From positions 1 to 34,715 of the forward strand of contig NZ_JYHV01000038.1 of NCBI RefSeq assembly GCF_000952685.1: 34,715 bases of DNA, read 5' to 3'. The stretch comes from Stutzerimonas stutzeri (GTDB taxonomy: Bacteria; Pseudomonadota; Gammaproteobacteria; Pseudomonadales; Pseudomonadaceae). A model generated the notes under the pieces. The model saw nothing but the letters and a program-made list of their open reading frames with translations. It was not told the origin of the DNA and searched no databases. The stretch's first letter is position 1; each line of letters begins with the position of its first letter. Both the position numbers and the translations under genes were made by a program. Shown here one piece after another: positions 1 through 6,545 of the stretch.

Positions 1-58
1 CTCGGGACGAAGCTTTTGGGCCTTGGCAGGCCTGCGGCCTGCATTCGCCGCGGGTCGC

Positions 59-88
59 GCCTCGCACTGAAGCGGTTCAGTGCGAGGC
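59..88. terminator. Perfect 13-bp hairpin downstream of the LLM monooxygenase gene
   Basis: Two 13-nt arms (59-71 and 76-88) are perfectly complementary around the 4-nt loop gcgg. The hairpin lies about 30 bp past the stop codon of the minus-strand monooxygenase gene. There is no real T-run on the minus-strand side. On the plus strand it is followed by a loose T-rich stretch, so it could equally end a gene entering from the left edge. The stem is seen directly; the terminator role is inferred. Confidence 0.5.
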
Positions 89-120
89 CCCCGCTTTGTG
101 TTTGCTCAGTCTTTGCGGGC

Positions 121-1116
121 TCAGCGCAGCCCTGCGAGGATGTCGAAGGCGTGGTGGCGGTCGGCGGTTTCGTAGAAGTCGCAGGTGAAGATCAGCTCGT
201 CGGCTTGGGTCTGCTCCAAGAGAGTCTCCAGCCGTGCGCGAATCTTCTCCGGTCCGCCGATCAATGCCATACCGAGGAAGCTGCCCACCGCGTCCTGCTC
301 GTGCGGCAGCCACTTGCCTTGCATGCTCTGCACCGGCGGCACCAGAACCAGGCTTTGGCCACGGATCAGCGCGAGGATGCGCTGGTAAGCAGTGGTCGCC
401 AGGTATTCGGCCTGCTCGTCGGTATCGGCAGTCATCAGCGGCACGCCGAGCATCACGTAGGGTTTCTCCAGCACCTCTGAGGGACGGAAGTTCTCGCGGT
501 ACAGGCGAATCGCCTCGTGCACGTAGCGCGGCGCGAAATGCGAGGCGAAGGCATAGGGCAAGCCCTTGGCCGCGGCCAGCTGGGCGCTGAACAGACTGGA
601 GCCGAGCAGCCAGATCGGCACGTTGCTGCCGACCCCGGGCATGGCGATCACTCGTTGATTGGGCTGACGCGGGCCGAGCAGCCGCTGCAGCTCCTCGACA
701 TCGGCCGGGAAATCATCGGCACTGCCCATGCGGTCGCGGCGCAGCGCGTGGGCAGTGTACTGATCGGCACCCGGCGCGCGGCCGAGGCCCAGTTCGATGC
801 GCCCGGGATAGAGCGCATCCAGCGTGCCGAACTGTTCGGCGATCACCAGCGGCGCATGGTTGGGCAGCATCACCCCGCCGGCGCCCAGGCGAATCCGCGT
901 GGTACCGGAAGCCAGATAGCCGATCAATACCGAGGTGGCGGCGCTGGCGATGCCATCCATGTTGTGGTGTTCAGCGACCCAGAAACGCTCGAAGCCGAGC
1001 TTTTCGACATGCTGCGCGAGGGCCAGCGAGTTGCGCAGGGCGAGCCCGGCGTCGCCGTCATCGCGGATCGGCGCCAGGTCGAGGGTGGAAAAACGGGTGT
1101 GTTCGATACGGGACAT
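121..1116 (-). CDS. LLM-class flavin-dependent monooxygenase (luciferase-like)
   Basis: A 331-aa protein of the bacterial luciferase-like superfamily, single-domain type (MsnO8/YhbW-like). These enzymes use FMNH2 and oxygen to oxidise small organic substrates in the cytosol; the substrate here cannot be read from sequence. Family-typical stretches are the N-terminal strand with LDLAPI, the [15 protein letters not shown] segment near residues 44-58, the [19 protein letters not shown] segment, and [13 protein letters not shown]. The length matches the family. The ATG at 1116 is preceded by an AGAGGTAG-type ribosome site. It is probably transcribed alone; the next minus-strand gene upstream starts at 1565, leaving a 38-bp gap between them that could also allow read-through. 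Family assignment is firm, substrate unknown. Confidence 0.9.
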   Translation of the reverse strand: MSRIEHTRFSTLDLAPIRDDGDAGLALRNSLALAQHVEKLGFERFWVAEHHNMDGIASAATSVLIGYLASGTTRIRLGAGGVMLPNHAPLVIAEQFGTLDALYPGRIELGLGRAPGADQYTAHALRRDRMGSADDFPADVEELQRLLGPRQPNQRVIAMPGVGSNVPIWLLGSSLFSAQLAAAKGLPYAFASHFAPRYVHEAIRLYRENFRPSEVLEKPYVMLGVPLMTADTDEQAEYLATTAYQRILALIRGQSLVLVPPVQSMQGKWLPHEQDAVGSFLGMALIGGPEKIRARLETLLEQTQADELIFTCDFYETADRHHAFDILAGLR

Positions 1117-1154
1117 CGTCTACCTCTATGCTGACGGATGGGTCGCAGCGCGAC

Positions 1155-1565
1155 TCAGTAGCAGTGTTCGGCTTCGGCGCGCGCCAGGACGTTGCGTTGT
1201 TCGTCGTACAGCCAGCCCTGCGGCGTGAAGCCCAGCGAGCGCGCCTGGAACAGGTAGCGCCGGCCGGGTTGGAAGTCGTCATAGCGGATGACCATGGTAC
1301 AGCGCAGGTATTGGGTTTCGCCGAACTCGCCCAGTCCGCCACTGCTGATTTCGAATTCGTAACGCGCTTCGAGTTCATGCGCGCCGGGGCCGACCTGGAA
1401 ATAACGGCCGTCGGGTGTGCGTTTGTCGTCCAGGCGGTCGGACATGAATATATCGCTGGGTTGGGCGCTCATCTCGACCCAGGCCATCTGGGGATCAGGC
1501 TTGGGCAGCGGACCGGCGCAACCGGACAGGCCGGCGGCCAGCAGCAGGGCAAATGGCAGACGCAT
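1155..1565 (-). CDS. Hypothetical lipoprotein, paralogue A of a tandem pair
   Basis: A 136-aa predicted lipoprotein: a short hydrophobic signal peptide ends in the lipobox LSGC with Cys16. The ATG at 1565 was chosen over an upstream in-frame start because GGAGGA sits at good spacing before it and the signal peptide then has normal length. The mature part shares a scaffold with the next gene: a PxPDPxxAWxE segment, RYFQVxPGxHxLxxRYxFE near the middle, a C-M/L-T-I/L-x-YD-x-F strand, and a terminal LYDxxxxxLAxAxxxxC. Two cysteines (in LRCTM and at the penultimate position) may form a disulfide. The function is not recognised; it resembles small pseudomonad outer-membrane lipoproteins of unknown role. 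Confidence 0.8.
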   Translation of the reverse strand: MRLPFALLLAAGLSGCAGPLPKPDPQMAWVEMSAQPSDIFMSDRLDDKRTPDGRYFQVGPGAHELEARYEFEISSGGLGEFGETQYLRCTMVIRYDDFQPGRRYLFQARSLGFTPQGWLYDEQRNVLARAEAEHCY

Positions 1566-1676
1566 GGATATTCCTCCGGGCAACCGCAGAGTCAGCTCGT
1601 TGCTGGCGGTTGCCTGCTGAGCCTGATCCAGTCGCGACGCTTTTTCAACGCGTCATGACGGTTTCGCGCCGGCGGC

Positions 1677-2102
1677 TCAGCGACTGGCGACACCGCCGCA
1701 GCCGCGTTCGGTCGCCTTGGCCAGTAGCTGATCATGCTGGTCGTAAAGCCGAGCCCAAGGACGGAAGCCGTAACCACCGGCGACCAGGCGGTAACGTGCA
1801 CCCGCATCGAAGCTGTCGTATTGCAGGGTCAGGTGGCAGTTGCGTTCGAGCGCTTGGCTGTCGCGGCCGATATCGGCTGCGCCCACTTCGAAGCGGTAAC
1901 GCATGCCTAGCTGATGGCTGCCGGGGGCCACCTGGAAGTAGCGATGATCATCCAGCGGCCGTTGGTCCACGGCGATCGCCTTCAATTCGGTTTCGTCGAG
2001 CGGGGCCAGCTCGATCCAGGCCTGGTTCGGGTCCGGCTGGGGCATCCACAGGGCGCAGCCGCCAAGGGTGGACAGCACAAGAGCAGACAACAGAATTCGC
2101 AT
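1677..2102 (-). CDS. Hypothetical lipoprotein, paralogue B of a tandem pair
   Basis: A 141-aa predicted lipoprotein with signal peptide and lipobox LGGC (Cys16). It is clearly homologous to the gene at 1155-1565 along the whole length: PQPDPNQAWIEL, RYFQVAPGSHQLGMRYRFEV, a CHLTLQYDSFDAGARYRLV strand and LYDQHDQLLAKATERGC correspond block by block. The two genes are head-to-tail on the minus strand, with this one upstream, separated by about 110 bp. A GGAG ribosome site lies 8 nt before the ATG. No enzymatic motif is visible and no function can be named. The pair looks like an old tandem duplication, since identity is only moderate. Confidence 0.8.
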   Translation of the reverse strand: MRILLSALVLSTLGGCALWMPQPDPNQAWIELAPLDETELKAIAVDQRPLDDHRYFQVAPGSHQLGMRYRFEVGAADIGRDSQALERNCHLTLQYDSFDAGARYRLVAGGYGFRPWARLYDQHDQLLAKATERGCGGVASR

Positions 2103-2232
2103 GGATAGATCTCCGATCCGCTGGCTCGGCGGCCTGGCTGCAAGGGCACGGCGCCTTCAGTGGTTGGGTGGGCTTCGATGTCGTTGTAGGCTCAGCGCAC
2201 CGACCGTGTGGTCTTCTCAGTGCGAGTAGCGT

Positions 2233-3297
2233 TTGTTCATTTCGAAGCTGAAAACCGCCCTAATCGACAATCGCAACGGGCTTTGGGTTCCGCTGCTGTT
2301 GGCCGTTGGTCTGAATGGCTGCAGCACCTATTACGGGCAGCTGGCGGTCGGCCAGCTGGAGCTGCTGCGCCTGCGCGAGCCCATCGCCGGCATCGTCGAC
2401 GATCCGCAACGCGACCCCCAGCTGCGCCAGCGTCTGGGCCTCGCACTGCAGGCCAGACGCTTCGCCAGCCAGGCGCTGGGATTGCCGGACAACGAAAGTT
2501 ACCGGGTCTATGCCGACATTCAGCGACCCTATGTGGTGTGGAATCTGTTCGCCGCCGAGGCGTTTTCGGTGGCGCCCCTGACCCACTGTTTTCCGATCGC
2601 CGGTTGCGTGGCCTATCGCGGGTATTACCAGCCGGGTCGGGCACGGGGCGCGGCGGCACGGCTCCAGGCCGAGGGCTACGACACGCTGGTGACGGGTGTG
2701 CAGGCCTACTCGACCCTGGGCTGGTTCGACGACCCGTTGCTCAGCTCGATGCTGCGTTGGGACGACGAACGGCTGGCCGGGTTGCTCTTTCACGAGCTGG
2801 CGCATCAGCGGCTCTACGTCGCGGGCGACACGGCCTTCAACGAGTCCTACGCGTCGTTCGTCGAGCGTGAAGGGCTGCGTCAGTGGCGCGTTAGCCGCGG
2901 CCTGCCTCCACCGAACGAGACGGCGCGACGCCGTTATGCCGAGTTCAGCCAATTGATGCTCGCGACCCGCGAACGCCTGGCCGAACTGTACGCCTCCGAG
3001 CTGAGCGAGGCGGCCATGCGTGCCGCCAAGGCGGAAGAGTTCGTGCGCTTGCGCCAGGCTTACCGTCACCTGCGCGATGATCGCTGGAACGGCGACGATC
3101 GCTTCGACCGCTGGATGGCCCAACCGCTGAACAACGCCAGCCTGTTGCCGTTCGGCCTCTACGATCGCTGGGTGCCGGCGTTCGCGGCGCTGTTCGAGCA
3201 GGCTGGCGGGGATTGGCTGCGTTTTCATGCGCGGGTCGAGGCTTTGGGGCGCCTGCCAGCCGACGAACGGGTGGCGCTTCTGGAGGCGCTTCGCTGA
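2233..3297 (+). CDS. Membrane-anchored zinc aminopeptidase (COG4324-like)
   Basis: A 354-aa protein recognised as the predicted aminopeptidase family COG4324 / Pfam Aminopep. A hydrophobic segment followed by the lipobox LNGC (Cys30) suggests a lipoprotein facing the periplasm. The metallopeptidase motif HELAH (His187, Glu188, His191) is followed by FNESYASFVEREG, where Glu204 or Glu210 could be the third zinc ligand. Start: an in-frame TAG at 2227 rules out earlier starts and no ATG lies before the signal peptide, so translation probably uses TTG at 2233 with a weak ribosome site. It is divergent from the lipoprotein pair. The peptidase fold is well supported; the natural substrate is not known. 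Confidence 0.82.
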   Translation: MFISKLKTALIDNRNGLWVPLLLAVGLNGCSTYYGQLAVGQLELLRLREPIAGIVDDPQRDPQLRQRLGLALQARRFASQALGLPDNESYRVYADIQRPYVVWNLFAAEAFSVAPLTHCFPIAGCVAYRGYYQPGRARGAAARLQAEGYDTLVTGVQAYSTLGWFDDPLLSSMLRWDDERLAGLLFHELAHQRLYVAGDTAFNESYASFVEREGLRQWRVSRGLPPPNETARRRYAEFSQLMLATRERLAELYASELSEAAMRAAKAEEFVRLRQAYRHLRDDRWNGDDRFDRWMAQPLNNASLLPFGLYDRWVPAFAALFEQAGGDWLRFHARVEALGRLPADERVALLEALR

Positions 3298-3416
3298 ACG
3301 CCCTGCCGCTTCGTTTAAAGCCTTGAGGGGCAAGGCGTCGGGGCTTTTCCCGTTGCGACAGACCCCTGCGCGTTTAAAGGAATTAGCCGCCGCCGCTTGT
3401 CGTTTTCTCGCATTTT

Positions 3417-3432
3417 CGCCCCTATTGGGGCG
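3417..3432. other. Short 6-bp hairpin in the intergenic region before the ferritin-like operon
   Basis: CGCCCC and GGGGCG flank the loop tatt. A second hairpin (GCCTTG/CAAGGC, 3320-3336) lies closer to the aminopeptidase stop and could end that transcript. The 252-bp gap 3298-3549 also holds two copies of CGTTTAAAG (3311 and 3371), which may be promoter elements. No clear -35/-10 pair was identified. Confidence 0.3.
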
Positions 3433-3549
3433 GAATTCTTTCGCGCTTGCCTCCGTCCATTTTTCAGGCCGTCAGCATTCGCTGACCCGTGATTGAGCCG
3501 TGCGTGCAAGCACGACTACCAAGAAAAAAGCCGTATAAACGGAGGCTCC

Positions 3550-4725
3550 ATGGATAACCTAACCGGCATCCTCGACAACAAGGGCACGCCGCTCGACAAA
3601 CAGAAATTCACCTGGAAGGAAATGGCGGGCAAGCCGATCAGCAAGCTCGACGACGATGCCTTCACTCGCGTGCGGATCATCCTGATGAACGGGGTGGAGA
3701 CCGACGCGCTACGCATCAAGCATGGCATCGCGCGCATCACCGGCCAACTGCGCGGGCCGCTCGCGGAGATCCGTCGAGTCGAGCAGCACCAGGCCACCAT
3801 GGTCAACTGGCTGATCTCCGCCGACCACTCACCGCTGGAAACCACCGTGGCCTATGAGCAAGTCGCCATCGAGGTGACCGCCGCTGTGGCCCAGACCGAG
3901 CCCGACCCTTATCAGGCGCAGACCTACCGCTTCGGCTTGCTGGAGGACTTCGATCACCTGTACCGCTACTCGGCGATGCTCGACCGCCTCGAAGGCAAGG
4001 ATGCCAACAACATCCTGCAGGGCTACACCGATATCGTGCCGGGTCGGCAGACTTCCGAGCATCACCGCCATCCCGATAATGACCTGCGCGACAGCTACGA
4101 GAAGGAGCAGGCCGCGCTGATTACCAAGATTCATTGCGCGCTGATCACTGCAGCCGAGTTTCAGACCCACGATTACTACATGAACATCGGCCCGCTGTTC
4201 GCCGACCCGCTGGCGCGTCAGCTCTACGCCGAAATTGCCTCGGTGGAAGAACAGCACGTGACCCAGTACGGCTCGCTGGCCGATCCGCAGGAATCCTTCA
4301 TGGAAAAGTGGCTGGTCCACGAAGCCATGGAAGTCTATGCCTACGCCAGCTGCGCCGAGCAGGAAACCAACCCGCGGATCAAGGCCATCTGGGAGCGCTT
4401 CCTCGACTACGAACTGGGCCACCTGAACCTGGCCTGCGAGCACTTCAAGAACATCGAGCGCCGCGACCCGGCGGAAATCCTCGGCGGCCCGTTGCCGAAG
4501 ATGATCGAGTTCAAGAGCCAGCGCGAATTCGTTCGCCAGGTGCTGGCCGCCGAGGTCAACCTGCGCACCAGCGGCACCCAGTACGTCGACAAGAGCCAGG
4601 AACCGCAGAACTCACTGGATTATCGCGCTCAGCTCAATAGCGAAGGCATCGCCTCGAACATCGTTTCGGCGGGTTATCAGTGGGCGCCGGGTGGCGAACT
4701 CATGCGTATGCGCAAGGTTTCTTGA
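3550..4725 (+). CDS. Ferritin-like diiron protein, two-bundle form (unknown function)
   Basis: A 391-aa helical protein of the ferritin-like superfamily. The C-terminal half shows a complete diiron set: Glu203, Glu233-x-x-His236 (in VEEQH), Glu258/Glu261 in HEAMEVYAY, and Glu288-x-x-His291 (in YELGH). The N-terminal half repeats the pattern imperfectly (Glu50, VEQH at 77-80, Glu103 or Glu108, and Asp133-x-x-His136), suggesting two bundles, one probably decayed. The ATG at 3550 has GGAGG four bases upstream. It is followed after 11 bp by a second ferritin-like gene, so the two form an operon. Known relatives bind iron or act as oxidases or catalases; which applies here cannot be read. No signal peptide, so cytosolic. 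Confidence 0.72.
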   Translation: MDNLTGILDNKGTPLDKQKFTWKEMAGKPISKLDDDAFTRVRIILMNGVETDALRIKHGIARITGQLRGPLAEIRRVEQHQATMVNWLISADHSPLETTVAYEQVAIEVTAAVAQTEPDPYQAQTYRFGLLEDFDHLYRYSAMLDRLEGKDANNILQGYTDIVPGRQTSEHHRHPDNDLRDSYEKEQAALITKIHCALITAAEFQTHDYYMNIGPLFADPLARQLYAEIASVEEQHVTQYGSLADPQESFMEKWLVHEAMEVYAYASCAEQETNPRIKAIWERFLDYELGHLNLACEHFKNIERRDPAEILGGPLPKMIEFKSQREFVRQVLAAEVNLRTSGTQYVDKSQEPQNSLDYRAQLNSEGIASNIVSAGYQWAPGGELMRMRKVS

Positions 4726-4736
4726 GGAGAATCAGC

Positions 4737-5459
4737 ATGGCAACCGCAGCGAAATTAGGCTCCAACGTCACCGGCGTACAGATGTCCCCGAAGGACACCA
4801 AGCTCCTGCTCGACGCCGTCAACGAAATCCATCCGGACGTACCAGGCGACTCCAAGGGCATCATGCTTGAACGTGCGAGCCGCGCCGAGGAGGCTGACCG
4901 CATTGGCTCGGTCCCGGTCCCCGGCTCGGCCAAGGGCATGCTCAAGTCCACCTTCGATATGGCGTTGGGTAAGAGCCCGGAATTGCTGGTCGACAAGCTC
5001 GGCGAGCGTCTGGCCTTCGAGCGCAGCGGCGTGCGCCTGTACGACGCGATGATTGCCAAAGCCAAGGCTCTGGATACGGCGGAATCGGATTTGGTGGCGG
5101 TGCTTCAGCACATCCGCGACGAAGAGTTCGAGCATATGAACATGGTGGCGGAGGCGATCGAGACACTGGGCGCCGACCCCACCGCGCAGACCCCCTGCGC
5201 GGATGTCGCCGCGGTCAAGTCGATGGGCGTGATGCAGGTGCTGACCGATCCGCGCACCAATCTCGCCCAGGGGTTGGGCGCCTTGCTGACCGCCGAGCTC
5301 GAGGACAATGCCGCCTGGGAACTGCTGATCGAGCTGGCCGAAGCGGGTGGTCATCCGAACATCGCCAAGGGTTTCCAGAAGGCGAAAGACCAGGAGGACG
5401 ACCATCTGGTCAAGATCAAGACGCTGATCCGCCGGGACCTGATCGGCCAGATCAAATAG
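4737..5459 (+). CDS. Ferritin-like diiron protein, single-bundle form
   Basis: A 240-aa cytosolic helical protein with the classic four-helix diiron ligand set: Glu95 (in AFERSG), Glu130-x-x-His133 (in EEFEH), Glu187/Glu189 (in TAELED) and Glu220-x-x-His223 (in QEDDH). The first 60 or so residues form an extra N-terminal part without ligands. The ATG at 4737 was chosen because GAGGA precedes it and the upstream gene stops at 4725. The gene ends directly before a strong terminator, so it closes the operon. The pairing suggests that the two proteins act together, perhaps in iron handling or peroxide defence, but this is inference. An assignment as bacterioferritin or Dps is not supported by length or motifs. 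Confidence 0.75.
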   Translation: MATAAKLGSNVTGVQMSPKDTKLLLDAVNEIHPDVPGDSKGIMLERASRAEEADRIGSVPVPGSAKGMLKSTFDMALGKSPELLVDKLGERLAFERSGVRLYDAMIAKAKALDTAESDLVAVLQHIRDEEFEHMNMVAEAIETLGADPTAQTPCADVAAVKSMGVMQVLTDPRTNLAQGLGALLTAELEDNAAWELLIELAEAGGHPNIAKGFQKAKDQEDDHLVKIKTLIRRDLIGQIK

Positions 5460-5482
5460 ATACGCGTGCGTTTCAAAGCTTT

Positions 5483-5508
5483 GGCGCGCCCTCGGGCGCG
5501 TCTTTTTT
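5483..5508 (+). terminator. Intrinsic terminator of the ferritin-like operon
   Basis: An 8-bp GC-rich stem (5483-5490 with 5495-5502, one G-T pair) with loop ctcg is followed immediately by six T residues at 5503-5508. It lies 23 bp past the stop codon of the second ferritin-like gene. This is a textbook rho-independent terminator. Confidence 0.92.
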
Positions 5509-5590
5509 ATGACATAGCCGTCGGACACATGGCGGTGGCGCTGAGCTGGGATTCATTGCATGGCGGAATTGAACCGAAGTGCAAAGGCTC

Positions 5591-5689
5591 GCGGTCAAGA
5601 CCGCTCCTACGGGGTGCAAGCCTTCGTTGTAAGAGGTCAAGACTGCTGTACGGGGTGCAATAGTTTTGTGGGAGCGGTCTCGACCGCGA
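5591..5689. repeat. REP cluster on the downstream side of the RAYT gene
   Basis: One REP core GCGGTCAAGACCGC plus TCCTAC starts at 5591. A degenerate copy (AGGTCAAGACTGCTGTAC) lies near 5634-5652. An inverted copy (TGTGGGAGCGGTCTCGACCG, continuing CGA) ends at 5689. The first two are both followed by ACGGGGTGCAA, so they look like a direct duplication of about 43 bp. The core is itself a palindrome, and its orientation is set by the TCCCACA tail. The same motif recurs on the other side of the transposase gene. Confidence 0.85.
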
Positions 5690-5694
5690 GCTCT

Positions 5695-6138
5695 TCAAAG
5701 CCAAACAGCATCCAACAAGGGGTAGTCGCCCAGGCGTTTGACCAGTCGCGCCCGTAGCGGAACTACATAGCGAGCGACGGCCTGCAGATCGTCTTCCCCG
5801 CGCAACGCCCGGTCGTGATAGCCCGCTTGCCAGAGCGGGCCCGATGTATTGCGCCGGCGATTGATGCCACGCGCGCTGTTGGTTTTTATCCTACGCATCA
5901 ACTGCTCAAGCGAGCTGTCGCCCAGCTCGATCAGCCAGTGAAAATGATCTGGCATTACCACCCAGGCCAATGAATTCACCCAACCATCCATGTGCGCCGC
6001 CTTGAATTCCGCGACCACCAGCGTGCCAAGCGCGACGTCGCTGAAGACTTGGTGGCGGTCTGATGTGGTTGTGGTGAGCAGATAAAGTTGGCCACGTTGG
6101 GAGTCGCGCCCCGCGCGCAAGCGGTTCGAACAGTACAT
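5695..6138 (-). CDS. REP-associated tyrosine transposase (RAYT)
   Basis: A 147-aa protein of the Y1/HUH transposase family that processes REP palindromes as single-stranded DNA. The HUH motif is His65-Phe-His67 in VVMPDHFHWLIEL. The segment LWQAGYHDRALR (102-113) and the catalytic tyrosine region RYVVPLRARLV (Tyr124) follow. Relatives usually read Y-I/V-V-A-N-P-L/V-R-A-G-L-V, so this copy seems to lack two residues after YVV and has Arg in place of Gly. The ATG at 6138 has AAAGGA seven bases upstream; a longer frame extends 16 codons further but lacks this. The gene is bracketed by REP palindromes on both sides. It may be intact or recently disabled. Confidence 0.88.
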   Translation of the reverse strand: MYCSNRLRAGRDSQRGQLYLLTTTTSDRHQVFSDVALGTLVVAEFKAAHMDGWVNSLAWVVMPDHFHWLIELGDSSLEQLMRRIKTNSARGINRRRNTSGPLWQAGYHDRALRGEDDLQAVARYVVPLRARLVKRLGDYPLLDAVWL

Positions 6139-6195
6139 GGGCAATCCTTTGCCGAGGTATAGACAGGTGTCGGGATAGCTGACCAAATTGCGTCA

Positions 6196-6257
6196 TTCGC
6201 GGTCAAGACCGCTCCCACAGGTGTAGCGAATTCCGTAGGAGTGGTTTCGACCGCGAA
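6196..6257. repeat. REPIN (two inverted REPs) upstream of the RAYT gene
   Basis: A forward REP (CGCGGTCAAGACCGCTCCCA, from 6198) and an inverted, slightly diverged REP (TAGGAGTGGTTTCGACCGCG, to 6255) are separated by about 15 bp. This is the paired inverted layout called REPIN. It lies 58 bp upstream of the RAYT start codon. The 407-bp gap 6139-6545 is occupied mainly by this unit and the next one; no gene was found in it. Confidence 0.88.
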
Positions 6258-6369
6258 GGGCGGGCAGGCAGCGTGTTGGTCGGACGCTGTTGTTGCTTTG
6301 TGCATCAGGGTGAAGGCAGTCAGCGCTCCCATCAGCCGCTAGCGGGTCGGCAAGATTGGGTGAAAAAAA

Positions 6370-6432
6370 CCGCGGTCGAGACCGTTCCCACAGGTGCTGC
6401 GAACTTCTTGTGAGAGCGGTCTCGACCGCGAA
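6370..6432. repeat. Second REPIN upstream of the RAYT gene
   Basis: Forward REP CGCGGTCGAGACCGTTCCCA (6371-6390) and inverted REP TGAGAGCGGTCTCGACCGCG (6411-6430) are separated by 20 bp. Spacing and spacer composition (AGGTG-x-x-GCGAA) match the first REPIN at 6196-6257, so the two are copies of one unit. It also lies about 110 bp ahead of the PhoD-like gene, in its upstream region. Confidence 0.88.
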
Positions 6433-6545
6433 CAGGCTTGGGATGAGGTGATCAGGCTCCGTCATTTCCTTAATCGTGGCAGGCGCAGGCGAACCCGCAA
6501 GGTTGGTTACACTCTGATCCCTGACCCGCCATCCACGAGTGATGC

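Noticed and set aside
59..88. The hairpin at the left edge as an attachment site or REP element
   Set aside because: No second copy of the arm sequence was noticed in the window, and the location fits a terminator.
2260..3333. Long open frame antiparallel to the aminopeptidase gene
   Set aside because: It mirrors a gene with a clear lipobox and HELAH motif; the antisense translation is Gln/Arg/His-rich without recognisable domains, as expected in high-GC DNA.
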